Source: Thermoanaerobaculia bacterium
GTDB lineage: Bacteria > Acidobacteriota > Thermoanaerobaculia > Multivoradales > Multivoraceae
Direction: 5' to 3'
NCBI GenBank assembly: GCA_022823665.1
Contig: JAJEHN010000024.1
Span: 1-64,000, forward strand
DNA length: 64,000 nucleotides
A program made the position numbers and the translations under genes. Positions within the stretch are counted from its first letter, which is position 1. Each line of letters opens with the position of its first letter. Below the pieces are notes generated by a model that saw only the letters and a program-made list of their open reading frames with translations, ran no database searches and was not told where the DNA came from. Positions 1 through 11,972 of the stretch are shown here, in pieces.

Positions 1-1
1 G

Positions 2-142
<141 letters not shown>

Positions 143-193
143 TCGGTACCGGGTGCGTCAGGCGATCGAGGAAGGTTGGGATTCGAGGGAACG

Positions 194-508
194 ATGAACG
201 AGAAGATTCGCATCCGGCTCAAGGCCTTCGACTACCGCATTCTGGATACGTCGACGCATGAGATCGTCGATACGGCCCGGCGCAGCGGCGCCCGTGTGGT
301 CGGACCCATTCCGTTGCCGACTCACATCGCCCGCTACACGGTGAACCGTTCCCCGCATGTGGACAAGAAGTCGCGGGAGCAGTTCGAGATCCGCACCCAC
401 AAGCGGTTGCTCGACATCTTCGAGCCCACCAGTCAGACCGTCGACGCGCTGATGAAGCTGGAGCTTCCCGCCGGCGTCGATGTCGAGATCAAGGCGTTCG
501 GTGCCTGA
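194..508 (+). CDS. rpsJ: 30S ribosomal protein S10
   Basis: [18 protein letters not shown]...; cluster position; start moved to internal ATG 194. Confidence 0.97.
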   Translation: MNEKIRIRLKAFDYRILDTSTHEIVDTARRSGARVVGPIPLPTHIARYTVNRSPHVDKKSREQFEIRTHKRLLDIFEPTSQTVDALMKLELPAGVDVEIKAFGA

Positions 509-539
509 GGCGCCCGAGGAGACGGAGGAGAAACGGGCG

Positions 540-1184
540 GTGAGCGCTAACAACAGCCAGACGAAGGGACTGCTGGGCCGCAAGATCGGCATGACGCAGA
601 TCTACACCGAAGACGGGGCCGCGGTGCCGGTGACGGTACTCGAGGTCGGTCCCTGCCGCGTCGTGCAACGCAAGACGGAAGCGTCCGACGGGTACGAAGC
701 GGTGCAGATCGGCCTGGTGGAGAGTCGGCCCCCCAAACGGATCACGGAACCTCGGCGGGGTCACTTCAAGAAGGCCGGAGTCGATCCCCTGCGCCATCTG
801 GCCGAGGTGCGGGTCGACGCGACCGACGAGTCGCAGCCGGGCGACGAGATCGAGGTCTCGATCTTCGAGGTCGGTTCCCGGGTCGACGTGATCGGCACCG
901 GCAAGGGCAAGGGATTCCAGGGAGTCATGCGCCGGCACGGCTTCGGCGGCGGCCGCGCCACCCACGGCTCGATGTTCCATCGCGCCCCCGGCTCGGTCGG
1001 GCAGTCCGCGAGTCCCTCGCGGGTCTTCCCCGGCATGCGGTTTCCCGGCCGGATGGGCGGCAAGCGGGTGACGACGAAGAAACTCGTGGTGGTCAAGGTG
1101 GATGCCGAAAACCGCCTCCTCTATCTGCGCGGCGCGGTTCCGGGCGCCCGCAGCGGTCTGGTCATGGTTCGGAGTTCGGTCTGA
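540..1184 (+). CDS. rplC: 50S ribosomal protein L3
   Basis: KGLLGRKIGMTQIYTEDG and GFQGVMRRHGFGGGRATHGSMFHRAPGSVG; GTG 540 follows a ggaggag RBS. Confidence 0.95.
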   Translation: MSANNSQTKGLLGRKIGMTQIYTEDGAAVPVTVLEVGPCRVVQRKTEASDGYEAVQIGLVESRPPKRITEPRRGHFKKAGVDPLRHLAEVRVDATDESQPGDEIEVSIFEVGSRVDVIGTGKGKGFQGVMRRHGFGGGRATHGSMFHRAPGSVGQSASPSRVFPGMRFPGRMGGKRVTTKKLVVVKVDAENRLLYLRGAVPGARSGLVMVRSSV

Positions 1185-1837
1185 TGCCAGAGATTGCGAT
1201 CAGGAGTCTCGACAACAAGGCCGTCGGCAAGGTCGATTTGCCGGAGGAGGTCTTCTCCTACCCGTACAAGGAGCACCTCATCCACCTGGCGGTGGTCGCC
1301 CTGCGGGCCGCGCAGCGCGCGGGAACCCACAAGGTCAAGGGCAGGCACGAAGTCCGCGGCTCAGGGGTCAAGCCGTATCGCCAGAAGGGGACGGGTCGTT
1401 CCCGGGCCGGCAGCCGCCGCTCGCCGCTCCGTCGTGGCGGTGGAGTCGTGCATGGACCTCATCCCCGCAGCCACCGCAACAAGCTGTCCCGGAACGAGAA
1501 GCGGAACGCCCTCAAGTCGGCGCTGTCGAGGAAGCTCCTCGAGGAGCGGATCATGGTGATCGACTCGCTCGAGCTCGAAAGCCACAAGACGGGCGCCTTC
1601 GCGGCCTGCCTGAAGGATCTCGGCGTCGATGGCAAGGCGCTGATCGTCGACGATCACGGCAACCGCAACCTGATGCTGGCTTCGCGCAACCATCCGCAGG
1701 TCAAGGCGGTGGATGCGCTGGGCGTCAACGTGTACGACGTCGTCGACCGGGGCTACGTCCTCTTCAGCGAGAACGCGATCGGCCGCCTTTCCGCCGTGCT
1801 GCAACGGCGCAGGCAGCGGAACGGGAGCGAATCATGA
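1184..1837 (+). CDS. rplD: 50S ribosomal protein L4
   Basis: L4-like sequence (HKVKGRHEVRGSGVKPYRQKGTGRSRAGSRRSPLRRGGGVVHGP); cluster position. Confidence 0.96.
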   Translation: MPEIAIRSLDNKAVGKVDLPEEVFSYPYKEHLIHLAVVALRAAQRAGTHKVKGRHEVRGSGVKPYRQKGTGRSRAGSRRSPLRRGGGVVHGPHPRSHRNKLSRNEKRNALKSALSRKLLEERIMVIDSLELESHKTGAFAACLKDLGVDGKALIVDDHGNRNLMLASRNHPQVKAVDALGVNVYDVVDRGYVLFSENAIGRLSAVLQRRRQRNGSES

Positions 1838-2121
1838 GGGTGCAGGACGTGCTGCGGCGGCCGCTGATCACCGAGAAGTCGACCGAGCTGCGGGATGGGA
1901 GCAACATCATCGCCTTCGTGGTCGACTCCCGGGCGAACAAGATCGAGGTGCGGAAGGCGGTCGAGACCCAGTTCGCGGGCGTCAAGGTGGCCGAGGTCCG
2001 GATCGCGAACGTGCACGGCAAGGTCCGCCGTCGCGGCCGGTTCGTCGGTCGAACACCTGACTGGAAGAAGGCATACGTACGGCTGGCCGAGGGCCAGATC
2101 GATCTCTTCGACAACGTGTAG
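1834..2121 (+). CDS. rplW: 50S ribosomal protein L23
   Basis: [44 protein letters not shown]; start trimmed to ATG 1834. Confidence 0.95.
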   Translation: MRVQDVLRRPLITEKSTELRDGSNIIAFVVDSRANKIEVRKAVETQFAGVKVAEVRIANVHGKVRRRGRFVGRTPDWKKAYVRLAEGQIDLFDNV

Positions 2122-2143
2122 CGAGAGCCAGAGAGTCCAGGAC

Positions 2144-2974
<831 letters not shown>

Positions 2975-3003
2975 GTCGGCGGCAGCACGGAGAAGAGGAC
3001 AGC

Positions 3004-3291
3004 ATGGCACGTTCACTCAGGAAGGGTTTCTTCATCGACAATCACCTCTACGACAAGGTGGCGGCGATGAACGCGACCGGCGATCGCCGGGTCATCAAGA
3101 CCTGGTCCCGCCGGTCGACGATCATCCCCGACATGGTGGGGCACACGGTTGCCGTCCACAACGGCATGAAGTTCATCCCGGTCTTCGTCAGCGAGAACAT
3201 GGTCGGCCACAAGCTCGGAGAGTTCGCTCAGACCCGCACCTTCCGGGGTCATGCGGGCGGCCGGCGGGAACGCAGGGCGCGTCCCCGCTAG
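3004..3291 (+). CDS. rpsS: 30S ribosomal protein S19
   Basis: [15 protein letters not shown]...[24 protein letters not shown]. Confidence 0.97.
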   Translation: MARSLRKGFFIDNHLYDKVAAMNATGDRRVIKTWSRRSTIIPDMVGHTVAVHNGMKFIPVFVSENMVGHKLGEFAQTRTFRGHAGGRRERRARPR

Positions 3292-3338
3292 CCAGGGACG
3301 AGATCCCGGCAGACGGCAGTATCCCCGAAAGAGAAACG

Positions 3339-3686
3339 ATGGAAGCAACAGCCCGACTCAAGTACCTGCAGGCGTCACCGCAGAAGGTGCGCCTGGTCGC
3401 GGACCTGATCCGCGGTCGCGACGTGGAAGAGGCGTCGAACCTGCTGCAGTTGAGCACCAAGTCGGCGGCGCGGCCGGTCTACAAGTTGCTGCGGTCGGCG
3501 GTTGCCAACGCCGAGAACCGGGAACCGGGAGTCGATCTCGGCGGTCTCTACGTCAAGGAGATCTTCGTCGACGGCGGACCGACCCTGAAGCGGCTGCGCC
3601 CGCAGCCGATGGGCCGGGCCTTCCGCATCCTCAAGCGGCAGAGTCACGTAACGATCAAGATCGATTCCCGCGACGGGAACGCCTAG
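3339..3686 (+). CDS. rplV: 50S ribosomal protein L22
   Basis: [31 protein letters not shown]... Confidence 0.96.
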   Translation: MEATARLKYLQASPQKVRLVADLIRGRDVEEASNLLQLSTKSAARPVYKLLRSAVANAENREPGVDLGGLYVKEIFVDGGPTLKRLRPQPMGRAFRILKRQSHVTIKIDSRDGNA

Positions 3687-3712
3687 AGGGCAGAGCCAAG
3701 TCAGGAGCGTTC

Positions 3713-4363
3713 ATGGGTCAGAAGACACATCCCTACGGTTTTCGCCTGGTCTACAACCAGGGTTGGCATTCGCGCTGGTACGCCGAGCGCGACTACGCCG
3801 GCACCCTGAAGTCGGATATCGAGCTGCGGACCGGATTGAAGAAGCGGCTCATGCACGCCGGCGTCAGCCAGATCGACATCGAACGTGCCGCGGACAAGCT
3901 GCGTGTGACGATCTACACTTCGCGTCCGGGCATCATCATCGGCCGCAAGGGTGCCGAGGTGGACAAGCTGCGCGACGATCTGAGCCGGCAGATGGGGCAG
4001 GAAGTCCACATCAACATCCAGGAGATTCAGCGCCCGGAACTCGACGCCCAACTCGTGGCCGAGGCGATCGCCGGCCAGCTCCTGCGCCGGATCGCCTTCC
4101 GGCGGGCGATGAAGAAGGCGATGGAGTCGGCGTTTCGTTTCGGCGCCAAGGGCGTCAAGATCATGGTGTCGGGCCGGCTCGGCGGCAACGAGATTGCCCG
4201 AACCGAGTGGTACCAGGAAGGGCGTCTGCCGCTGCACACGCTGAAGGCGGATATCGACTACGGAATCGCGGAGTCGTTCACGACCTACGGTGTGATCGGA
4301 GTCAAGGTCTGGGTCTACCGGGGCGACCTGTCGCGGGAGCGCGGCCGCCGGACGGCGGCCTGA
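3713..4363 (+). CDS. rpsC: 30S ribosomal protein S3
   Basis: [32 protein letters not shown]...; KH domain [14 protein letters not shown]. Confidence 0.97.
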   Translation: MGQKTHPYGFRLVYNQGWHSRWYAERDYAGTLKSDIELRTGLKKRLMHAGVSQIDIERAADKLRVTIYTSRPGIIIGRKGAEVDKLRDDLSRQMGQEVHINIQEIQRPELDAQLVAEAIAGQLLRRIAFRRAMKKAMESAFRFGAKGVKIMVSGRLGGNEIARTEWYQEGRLPLHTLKADIDYGIAESFTTYGVIGVKVWVYRGDLSRERGRRTAA

Positions 4364-4399
4364 ATGGTCGGGCACCGGGATTCGAAGGAGTAACGAGCG

Positions 4400-4819
4400 A
4401 TGTTGATGCCGAAGAAGGTCAAGTTCCGCAAGCACCACCGCGGCCGCCGCCGCGGTCTGGCCAAGGGCGGCAACGTGGTGTCCTTCGGCGAGTACGGGTT
4501 GCAGGCGCAGGAGGCCGGCTGGGTCACCGCGCGACAGATCGAAGCCGCCCGAATCGCCATCACCCGTCACATCAAGCGGTCGGGAAAGGTCTGGATCCGG
4601 GTGTTCCCGGACAAGCCGATCACCAAGAAGCCGCTGGAGACGAGAATGGGCAAGGGCAAGGGCAACCCCGAGGAGTGGGTCGCGGTCGTACGGCCCGCCC
4701 GGATCCTCTACGAGCTCGAGGGCGTTTCGCCGGAGCTCGCCAGGTCGGCGATGCGGCTCGCCTCCCACAAGCTCGGAATCAAGACCAGGTTCGTCGCGCG
4801 CCACGGCGTGCAGATCTGA
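4400..4819 (+). CDS. rplP: 50S ribosomal protein L16
   Basis: [36 protein letters not shown]. Confidence 0.97.
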   Translation: MLMPKKVKFRKHHRGRRRGLAKGGNVVSFGEYGLQAQEAGWVTARQIEAARIAITRHIKRSGKVWIRVFPDKPITKKPLETRMGKGKGNPEEWVAVVRPARILYELEGVSPELARSAMRLASHKLGIKTRFVARHGVQI

Positions 4820-4832
4820 GGGTGGCGAGGCG

Positions 4833-5021
4833 ATGAAGGCAAGCGAACTCAGGGACCTGACGGCGGAGGAACTGCGCCAGAAGGAGGAGGAACTGGCCGA
4901 TCAGCTGTTTGCCCTGCGGCTGCAGAAATCGATCGGACAGCTCGAGAAGCCAAGCAGGATCAGGAATGCCCGGGTCGAACTGGCGCGGGTTCTGACCGTT
5001 CTGCGTGAGAAGGCGAAGTGA
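4833..5021 (+). CDS. rpmC: 50S ribosomal protein L29
   Basis: MKASELRDLTAEELRQKEEELADQLFALRLQKSIGQLEKPSRIRNARVELARVLTVLREK. Confidence 0.95.
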   Translation: MKASELRDLTAEELRQKEEELADQLFALRLQKSIGQLEKPSRIRNARVELARVLTVLREKAK

Positions 5022-5302
5022 ATGACATGAACGCTGAGCACGAAGCAACGCGAGGCCGCCGACAGGTCCGGGTCGGCAAGGTCGTGAGCGCGAAGATGGA
5101 CAAGACGGTCGTGGTGGCGGTCGAGAAGACGGTCATGCACCGGCTCTACCACCGGCTGATGAAGAAGTCGTCCCGGTTCGTGGCCCACGATGAAACGAAC
5201 GACTGCCGCGAGGGAGACGTCGTGTCTCTCGTCTCGACCCGACCGCTCTCGCGCCGCAAGCGCTGGCGCGTTCAGCGAGTCGTCAAGCGGGCGGAAGGGT
5301 AG
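5018..5302 (+). CDS. rpsQ: 30S ribosomal protein S17
   Basis: [41 protein letters not shown]; start may be an internal ATG. Confidence 0.94.
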   Translation: MNDMNAEHEATRGRRQVRVGKVVSAKMDKTVVVAVEKTVMHRLYHRLMKKSSRFVAHDETNDCREGDVVSLVSTRPLSRRKRWRVQRVVKRAEG

Positions 5303-5310
5303 GCGGGACC

Positions 5311-5679
5311 ATGATCCAGATGGGAACAATGCTCGATGTCGCCGACAACTCGGGAGCGAAGCGCATCTCGTGCATTCAGCTTCGGGGTGGTTCCTCGGGG
5401 CAGTACGGCGCGCTGGGCGACGTGATCACGGCCTCGGTCAAGGAGGCGACGCCGGAAGGCACGGTCAAGAAGGGCCAGGTCGTCCGCGCGGTCATCGTGC
5501 GCACCCGCAAGGAGCGGCGCCGGCGGGACGGCAGCTACATCCGCTTCGACAACAATGCCGCGGTTCTGATCAACGAGGCGCGCGAGCCGATCGGCACCCG
5601 CGTCTTCGGGCCGGTGGCCCGTGAGCTGCGGGAGCGGCGCTTCATGCGGATCGTCTCGCTGGCGCCGGAGGTGATCTGA
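5311..5679 (+). CDS. rplN: 50S ribosomal protein L14
   Basis: [34 protein letters not shown]. Confidence 0.97.
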   Translation: MIQMGTMLDVADNSGAKRISCIQLRGGSSGQYGALGDVITASVKEATPEGTVKKGQVVRAVIVRTRKERRRRDGSYIRFDNNAAVLINEAREPIGTRVFGPVARELRERRFMRIVSLAPEVI

Positions 5680-5680
5680 C

Positions 5681-6004
5681 GTGCGCAGGCTGAAAATCAA
5701 GAAGGGCGACGAGGTCCTCGTCATCGCCGGCCGCAACCGCGGAACGCGCAGCCGGGTGCTGCGCGTTCTCCCCGGTTCCGACCGGGTCATCGTCGAACGC
5801 GTGAACATGGTCAAGAAGCACGAGCGGCCGAACCCGCAGCGTCAGGTCCAGGGCGGCATCCTGGAGCGGGAGGCGCCGATCCACATCTCGAATCTCATGG
5901 TGATCTGTCCTGACACGGACAAGCCGACGCGGGTAGGGCGGCGTCGCCTCGAGGATGGCAAGCTGACCCGGTACGCCAAGGTCAGCGGCTCGGTGTTGAG
6001 CTGA
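5681..6004 (+). CDS. rplX: 50S ribosomal protein L24
   Basis: [48 protein letters not shown]. Confidence 0.95.
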   Translation: MRRLKIKKGDEVLVIAGRNRGTRSRVLRVLPGSDRVIVERVNMVKKHERPNPQRQVQGGILEREAPIHISNLMVICPDTDKPTRVGRRRLEDGKLTRYAKVSGSVLS

Positions 6005-6546
6005 TGGTTCCGCGACTCAGGACCCTGTACCGGGAGGAGGTCACGAAGAGCCTCCAGGAGGAGTTCGGCATCGCCAACCCGATGGCGGTGCCCCGGCTGG
6101 AGAAGATCGTGCTCAACATGGGCATTGGCGAAGCGATCCAGAACATCAAGGTGCTGGAGAACGCCGTGCCCGAGCTGGCGCTGATCGCCGGGCAGCAGCC
6201 CGTGATCACCCGCGCCCGGAAGTCGATCGCCGCCTTCAAGCTGCGCGAGGGGATGCCGATCGGCTGCCGGGTCACCCTGCGCCGCGACCGGATGTGGTAC
6301 TTCCTCGACCGGTTGATCACCGTGGCGCTGCCACGGGTGCGTGACTTCCGGGGCATCTCGGACCGGAGCTTCGACGGTCGGGGCAGCTACACGCTGGGCA
6401 TTCGCGATCACCTCATCTTCCCCGAGGTCGACTACTCCAGGAGCGACGGCTCCAAGGGAATCAACGTGACGCTCGTGACGTCGGCGGAGTCGGACGCTCA
6501 GGCGCTGCATCTCCTGCGGGGTCTGGGAATGCCGTTCGCGGATTGA
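6004..6546 (+). CDS. rplE: 50S ribosomal protein L5
   Basis: [40 protein letters not shown]. Confidence 0.97.
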   Translation: MVPRLRTLYREEVTKSLQEEFGIANPMAVPRLEKIVLNMGIGEAIQNIKVLENAVPELALIAGQQPVITRARKSIAAFKLREGMPIGCRVTLRRDRMWYFLDRLITVALPRVRDFRGISDRSFDGRGSYTLGIRDHLIFPEVDYSRSDGSKGINVTLVTSAESDAQALHLLRGLGMPFAD

Positions 6547-6586
6547 ACTTCCGCTAAGAGGAACCGAGGAATTCAAGGAAAGATCG

Positions 6587-6985
6587 ATGACCGTAACCGA
6601 CCCCATCGCGGACCTTCTGACGACGATCCGCAACGCGCTGATCGTCAAGCACGATCGCACCGAGGCGCCCGCCTCGAAGCTGAAGATCGCGTTCTGCCGG
6701 GTACTGCGCGACCAGGGCTACATCAGCGACTACGAGGTGTTCGACTCGCCTCCCGGCCGGACGCTGCGGATCTTCCTCGCCTACGACAAGGAGGGCGTGC
6801 CGGCGATCACGAAGGTGCGCAAGATCAGCAAGCCGGGACGCCGCATCTACCGCGCGGCCGACGATCTGAAACCGGTGCTGAACGGTTTGGGGGTCGCGAT
6901 CCTCTCGACCTCGCAGGGCCTTCTGACCGACGCCCAGGCGCGACGGCAGCGGGTCGGCGGCGAAGTCCTGTGTGAGGTGTACTAG
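6587..6985 (+). CDS. rpsH: 30S ribosomal protein S8
   Basis: MTVTDPIADLLTTIRNALIVKHDRTEAPASKLK; VAILSTSQGLLTDAQARRQRVGGEVLCEVY. Confidence 0.97.
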   Translation: MTVTDPIADLLTTIRNALIVKHDRTEAPASKLKIAFCRVLRDQGYISDYEVFDSPPGRTLRIFLAYDKEGVPAITKVRKISKPGRRIYRAADDLKPVLNGLGVAILSTSQGLLTDAQARRQRVGGEVLCEVY

Positions 6986-6988
6986 AAG

Positions 6989-7534
6989 ATGTCGCGTGTA
7001 GGCAAAGCGCCGATTTCGCTGCCGGAGAAGACGACGGTCGCGGTCAACGGCGGTACGGTGACGATCGAAGGGCCGCGGGGCAGGCTGCAACAGCCTCTTC
7101 AGCCCGGCATCGAGGTACGGGTGGAGGACGGCGTAGTGACGCTGCACCGCTCCGGCTCGACCGGCGAGGAGCGGGCCCGGCACGGTCTGGCGCGGGCACT
7201 CCTGGCCAACGCCGTGGTAGGCGTCACGGAAGGCTTCCGGCGCGAACTCGAGATCGTCGGCGTCGGCTATCGGGGAGAGGTCAAGGGCCGCGAGGTTCAT
7301 CTTGCGCTCGGATACTCCCACCCGGTGGTCTACCCGGTGCCGGAGGGCGTGGACGTCTCGATCGACGAGAGAGCGAATCGCATCACAGTTTCCGGCAACG
7401 ACAAGCAGCAGGTGGGGCAGGTCGCCGCCGATCTGCGCAGCCTGCGCAAGCCCGACGCGTACAAGGGCAAGGGCATCCGCTACCGCGACGAGGAAATCCG
7501 GCTCAAGGTCGGCAAGGCGGCGGCGACCGCATAG
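6989..7534 (+). CDS. rplF: 50S ribosomal protein L6
   Basis: [46 protein letters not shown]. Confidence 0.97.
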   Translation: MSRVGKAPISLPEKTTVAVNGGTVTIEGPRGRLQQPLQPGIEVRVEDGVVTLHRSGSTGEERARHGLARALLANAVVGVTEGFRRELEIVGVGYRGEVKGREVHLALGYSHPVVYPVPEGVDVSIDERANRITVSGNDKQQVGQVAADLRSLRKPDAYKGKGIRYRDEEIRLKVGKAAATA

Positions 7535-7562
7535 GACAGGTTCGGAACAGGAAAGACAAGGC

Positions 7563-7949
7563 ATGAGTGATCTGCGCAGAAAGAGAACGCTCGACCGCAG
7601 CCGCCGGCGGCAGCGGGCGCGATACCGCGTCCGCAAGAAGCTGCGCGGTTCGCAGGAACGGCCTCGCCTTGCCGTGCACAAGAGCCGGCGTCACATCTAC
7701 GCCCAGTTGATCGACGATCGGTCGGGCAATACCCTGGCCTTCGCGAGTTCGCTCGAGTCGGACCTCCAGGGAGCGCTCGAGGGTTCGACGGGAAGCTGCA
7801 AGGCGGCGCAGGCCGTGGGTCAGGTGCTGGCCGAGCGCGCGAAGGAAAAGGGATTTCGCACGGTCATCTTCGACCGTGGCGGATTCCTGTATCACGGCAG
7901 GATCCAGGCGCTTGCGGACAGCGCGCGCGAGGGAGGCCTCGAGTTCTGA
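7563..7949 (+). CDS. rplR: 50S ribosomal protein L18
   Basis: [52 protein letters not shown]; start trimmed to ATG 7563. Confidence 0.95.
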   Translation: MSDLRRKRTLDRSRRRQRARYRVRKKLRGSQERPRLAVHKSRRHIYAQLIDDRSGNTLAFASSLESDLQGALEGSTGSCKAAQAVGQVLAERAKEKGFRTVIFDRGGFLYHGRIQALADSAREGGLEF

Positions 7950-8004
7950 TGAACCGGAGCCGGCAGGGAAGCAAAGGAGCGAACATTGGCCAGGGACACG
8001 AACA

Positions 8005-8625
8005 GTGGCTAGAGACATAGACCTCGACAGCGAGTTCTTCGAGCAGGTTGTCGACATCAACCGCGTGACGAAGGTCGTCAAGGGCGGCAAGAACTTCTCG
8101 TTCACCGCCCTGGTCGTTATCGGCGACGGCAGCGGCCGGGTCGGCTACGGCTCGGGCAAGGCGAAGGAGGTTCCGGCCGCCATCCGGAAGGGAATCCAGA
8201 TCGCCAAGCGCAACCTGGTGCAGGTGCCGCTTGCCGGAACGACGATCCCGCACGAGACGGTGGGCGTGTTCGGCGCCGGCCGCGTGATGCTGAAGCCGGC
8301 TTCGGAGGGAACCGGCGTGATCGCCGGCGGAGCGGTGCGCGCCGTGGTCGAAGGCGCCGGCATCCAGGACATCCTGACCAAGTCGCTGGGCACGACGAAT
8401 CCGCAGAACGTGGTCAAGGCGACCTTCGCCGGGCTCATGTCCCTTCGCAACGAGAAGCAGGTTCGGACCTTGCGGGGACTGGATTCGCTCGACGGCCTGG
8501 CGGGCGGTTCGATGAATGGAGACAGTTCGACCAACGGAGACCGGGGAGGAGCCGAAAGTGGCAGGCAAGACGATACGGATTCAGCAGGTGCGGAGCGCGA
8601 TCGGGAGGCCGAGGCCGCAACGTGA
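8005..8625 (+). CDS. rpsE: 30S ribosomal protein S5, with hydrophilic C-terminal tail
   Basis: [40 protein letters not shown]-type S5 core; GTG start at 8005 ([16 protein letters not shown]). Confidence 0.95.
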   Translation: MARDIDLDSEFFEQVVDINRVTKVVKGGKNFSFTALVVIGDGSGRVGYGSGKAKEVPAAIRKGIQIAKRNLVQVPLAGTTIPHETVGVFGAGRVMLKPASEGTGVIAGGAVRAVVEGAGIQDILTKSLGTTNPQNVVKATFAGLMSLRNEKQVRTLRGLDSLDGLAGGSMNGDSSTNGDRGGAESGRQDDTDSAGAERDREAEAAT

Positions 8626-8743
8626 CGTGCTGCGCAGCCTGGGCCTGAGGCGTATCCGTCACGTCGTGGAACGCGAGGACACCCAGGCGGTGCGTGGCAT
8701 GGTGCGGAAGATTCCCCATCTCGTCCAGGTCCTGGAGGACTGA
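8558..8743 (+). CDS. rpmD: 50S ribosomal protein L30
   Basis: [61 protein letters not shown]; ggggaggag RBS before GTG 8558; overlaps the rpsE tail. Confidence 0.9.
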   Translation: MAGKTIRIQQVRSAIGRPRPQRDVLRSLGLRRIRHVVEREDTQAVRGMVRKIPHLVQVLED

Positions 8744-8744
8744 A

Positions 8745-9179
8745 ATGAAGCTGCACGATCTCAAACCGGCGAAGGCCAGCCGCCGCCCGCGGAAGCGGGT
8801 CGGCCGCGGTCCGGGTTCGGGCACGGGAAAGACCGCCGGGCGCGGCCACAAGGGTCAGCGCTCCCGGGCGGGCTTCTCGAGGCGGGCGGGCTTCGAAGGC
8901 GGTCAGATGCCTCTGATCCGCCGGGTGCCGAAGCGCGGGTTCACGAACATCTTCCGCACCGAGTACACGGTGATCAACGTCGGCGATCTCGATGGTCTCG
9001 GCGAGACGATCGATGTCGAACTCCTCGTCTCCCGCGGCCGCGTACGCCGCGGCATGAAGCTCAAGGTCCTCGGCGACGGCGACGCGCCGTCCGGCGTGAC
9101 GGTGCGGGCCCACCGCTTCAGTACCTCCGCGCGCGCCAAGATCGAGGCCGCGGGCGGCGTCTGTGAAGTGATCGGCTGA
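8745..9179 (+). CDS. rplO: 50S ribosomal protein L15
   Basis: MKLHDLKPAKASRRPRKRVGRGPGSGTGKTAGRGHKGQRSRAG; start taken at the ATG just after the rpmD stop. Confidence 0.95.
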   Translation: MKLHDLKPAKASRRPRKRVGRGPGSGTGKTAGRGHKGQRSRAGFSRRAGFEGGQMPLIRRVPKRGFTNIFRTEYTVINVGDLDGLGETIDVELLVSRGRVRRGMKLKVLGDGDAPSGVTVRAHRFSTSARAKIEAAGGVCEVIG

Positions 9180-9190
9180 CGGGGTAGATC

Positions 9191-10576
9191 GTGGGCGTCG
9201 AGAGTTTCCGCAACATCTTCGCGATTCCGGATCTCCGGAATCGGGTGTTGTTCATGCTGGGCCTGCTGGCGGTCTACCGCATCGGCTGCATCATTCCGAC
9301 TCCGGGCATCGACCCCCTGGCCCTGAGCGAGTTCATGGAGCAGATGCAGGGGACGGTGCTGGGTTTCGTCAACACCTTCACCGGCGGCAGCCTGGGCCGG
9401 GTGGCGCTCTTCGCCCTCGGCATCATGCCCTACATCTCGGCGTCGATCATCCTGCAACTGTTGACGGTGGTCGTGCCCTATCTCGAGAAGCTCTCCAAGG
9501 AGGGCGAGATGGGCCGGCGCAAGATCACGCAGTACACCCGCTACGGGACCGTGGTCATCTCGATCATCCAGGGGACGACCATCGCGTTCTTCCTCGAGAA
9601 CCTGACCTCGCCGGGAGGCGCGAACCTCGTCCTCAACCCCGGCCTCGGGTTCAAGTTCGTCACCGTGCTCTCGCTGACGACAGGCTGCGCCTTCGTGATG
9701 TGGCTGGGCGAGCAGATCAGCGAACGGGGGATCGGGAACGGCATCTCGCTCATCATCTTCGCCGGCATCGTCGTCGGTCTGCCGGGCGCCGTGCTGGGCC
9801 TCTTCGGCCAGCTCCAGAGCGGCGCGATGTCCCTGCTCAAGATCCTGTTGCTGTCGGTCTTCATGCTCGTCGTCGTGGCCTTCATCGTCTACATGGAGAG
9901 GGCGCAGCGGCGGATCCCCGTGCAGTACGCGAAGCGGATCGTCGGCCGCAGGCAGTACGGCGGACAGAGCACCTACCTGCCGCTGCGCGTGAACACGGGC
10001 GGCGTGATTCCGGTCATCTTCGCGAGTTCCGTGGTCACCGTGCCGGCGACGGTCGCCGGAATGATCCAGTACGAGCCGATCCAGCGGATCTCGACCGCCA
10101 TGCAGTGGGGACAGCCGGTCTACTACCTGTTCTACGTGGCGGCGATCATCTTCTTCTCGTACTTCTACGTTTCGATCATCTTCAACCCGAACGACCTCGC
10201 CGAGAACATGCGAAAGTACGGCGGGTTCATTCCGGGCATCCGCTCCGGCAGGCGGACCTCGGAGTACATCGACCGCGTGCTCACGCGCCTGACGCTGGTC
10301 GGCTCCCTCTACCTGGCGGGCGTGTCCGTGCTGCCCGAGTTCATGATCGCGGGCTTCAAGGTGGGGGGCATTCCATTCGTCGGCTCGACCCTGGACAACT
10401 ACGCGCCGCTCTGGCTCACCGAAGGCATGGGGATCAACTTCTACTTCGGCGGCACGTCGCTCCTGATCGTGGTCAGCGTCGCGATGGACACGCTGCAGCA
10501 GATCGAGAGCCAGCTCGTGATGAGGAACTACGAGGGCTTCATGAAGCGGGGCCGGATCAAGGGACGCCGTGGCTGA
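9191..10576 (+). CDS. secY: Protein translocase subunit SecY
   Basis: ESFRNIFAIPDLRNRVLFMLGLLAVYRIGCIIPTPGID; multiple TM segments; spc operon position. Confidence 0.97.
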   Translation: MGVESFRNIFAIPDLRNRVLFMLGLLAVYRIGCIIPTPGIDPLALSEFMEQMQGTVLGFVNTFTGGSLGRVALFALGIMPYISASIILQLLTVVVPYLEKLSKEGEMGRRKITQYTRYGTVVISIIQGTTIAFFLENLTSPGGANLVLNPGLGFKFVTVLSLTTGCAFVMWLGEQISERGIGNGISLIIFAGIVVGLPGAVLGLFGQLQSGAMSLLKILLLSVFMLVVVAFIVYMERAQRRIPVQYAKRIVGRRQYGGQSTYLPLRVNTGGVIPVIFASSVVTVPATVAGMIQYEPIQRISTAMQWGQPVYYLFYVAAIIFFSYFYVSIIFNPNDLAENMRKYGGFIPGIRSGRRTSEYIDRVLTRLTLVGSLYLAGVSVLPEFMIAGFKVGGIPFVGSTLDNYAPLWLTEGMGINFYFGGTSLLIVVSVAMDTLQQIESQLVMRNYEGFMKRGRIKGRRG

Positions 10577-11141
10577 TTCCATGCGCATCGTGCTGCTCGG
10601 GGCGCCGGGCTGCGGCAAGGGCACCCAGGCGGAGCGCCTTGCGGCGACGCTCGGCATTCCCGCCATCTCGACCGGCGACATGTTGCGCGCGGCGGTCGCC
10701 GCCGGCAGCGAACTCGGTCGACGGGTCGAAGGCGTGATGGCCTCGGGCGCGCTGGTCGACGACGATCTCATGGCCGAAGTGGTGCGGGACCGGCTGAGTC
10801 AGGCGGATGCGGCCGCGGGGTTCCTGCTCGACGGCTATCCGCGCACCGCGCCGCAGGCCGGAACGCTCGAGGAGATCCTCAACGGCAGCCGGATCGATCA
10901 CGTCGTGACGATCGATGTGCCGGACGAGGAACTGGTCCAGCGCATCGTTCTGCGCGGCCGCGGCGCGGACGACCGCGAGGACGTCGTGCGCGAGCGGCTG
11001 CAGGTCTACGCGGCGCAGACCGAGCCCCTGATCGCTCACTACCAGGGCCTGGGCCTGCTGCGCCGCGTAGACGGCAACGTCCCGATCGAACAGGTGACGG
11101 CGGCGATCGAGGCGACGCTGGCCGGGACGGCGCGGGCCTGA
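10569..11141 (+). CDS. adk: Adenylate kinase
   Basis: [55 protein letters not shown]; start GTG 10569 or ATG 10581. Confidence 0.96.
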   Translation: MADSMRIVLLGAPGCGKGTQAERLAATLGIPAISTGDMLRAAVAAGSELGRRVEGVMASGALVDDDLMAEVVRDRLSQADAAAGFLLDGYPRTAPQAGTLEEILNGSRIDHVVTIDVPDEELVQRIVLRGRGADDREDVVRERLQVYAAQTEPLIAHYQGLGLLRRVDGNVPIEQVTAAIEATLAGTARA

Positions 11142-11182
11142 CGGAAGTAGAATCGAGAGTTGGCGGGAGAAGGGAACGCGGA

Positions 11183-11404
11183 GTGAAGAAGGAAGAGGCG
11201 ATTGAAGTCGAGGCCACGGTCATGGAGACGCTGCCGAACGCGGTCTTCAAGGTCGAGCTGGACAACAAGCATCAGGCCCTGGCCCATATCTCGGGCAAGA
11301 TGCGCAAGCACTTCATCCGCATTCTTCCGGGAGACCGTGTGCTGGTCGAGCTCTCTCCCTACGATCCAGGTCGCGGCCGGATCGTCTACAGGCTGAGAAC
11401 CTGA
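11183..11404 (+). CDS. infA: Translation initiation factor IF-1
   Basis: [70 protein letters not shown]. Confidence 0.97.
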   Translation: MKKEEAIEVEATVMETLPNAVFKVELDNKHQALAHISGKMRKHFIRILPGDRVLVELSPYDPGRGRIVYRLRT

Positions 11405-11435
11405 CGGCCGGGTCGGCAGCCAGAGGAGGTTCATC

Positions 11436-11549
11436 ATGAAGGTGCGAGCGTCAGTCAAGAGGATGTGCGTCAAGTGCAAGGTGGTCAGGCGTCGCGGTGT
11501 GGTCCGCGTCATCTGTGAGAACCCGAAGCACAAGCAGCGGCAGGGCTGA
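11436..11549 (+). CDS. rpmJ: 50S ribosomal protein L36 (absent from the ORF track, too short)
   Basis: [37 protein letters not shown], 37 aa with zinc-type Cys/His residues. Confidence 0.96.
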   Translation: MKVRASVKRMCVKCKVVRRRGVVRVICENPKHKQRQG

Positions 11550-11570
11550 AGAGGATCAGGAGAGTTCGTT

Positions 11571-11951
11571 ATGGCGAGAATCGCGGGGATCGATCTACCG
11601 CAGAACAAGCAGGTCGGCATCGGCCTGACCTACATCTACGGCATCGGGCGCTCCCGGGCGCAGGTGCTCCTGAACGAGGCCGGCGTCGAAGCGACGGTCA
11701 AGGTCAAGGACCTGACCGAAGACGAGACCGGGCGCATTCGTCAGGTCGTTCAGGACGCCGGAGCGGTCGAGGGCGACCTGCGCAAGGAAGTCACCCAGAG
11801 CATCAAGCGGTTGATGGAGATCGGCAGCTACCGGGGGGTCAGGCACCGCAAGAGCCTGCCCGTTCGAGGCCAGCGTACGCACACCAACGCGCGCACGCGC
11901 AAGGGACCGCGCCGGGCTACCGTCGCGGGCAAGAAGAAGGCCACGAAGTAA
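11571..11951 (+). CDS. rpsM: 30S ribosomal protein S13
   Basis: [60 protein letters not shown]. Confidence 0.97.
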   Translation: MARIAGIDLPQNKQVGIGLTYIYGIGRSRAQVLLNEAGVEATVKVKDLTEDETGRIRQVVQDAGAVEGDLRKEVTQSIKRLMEIGSYRGVRHRKSLPVRGQRTHTNARTRKGPRRATVAGKKKATK

Positions 11952-11972
11952 AGGGGAAGGGGACAAGGACAG

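Noticed and set aside
1102-1833. N-terminal 244 aa of the 339-aa ORF containing L23
   Set aside because: Out-of-frame overlap with rplD; L23 starts at ATG 1834.
8903-10771. 622-aa minus-strand ORF
   Set aside because: Antisense to rplO/secY/adk; His/Asp/Arg-rich shadow ORF.
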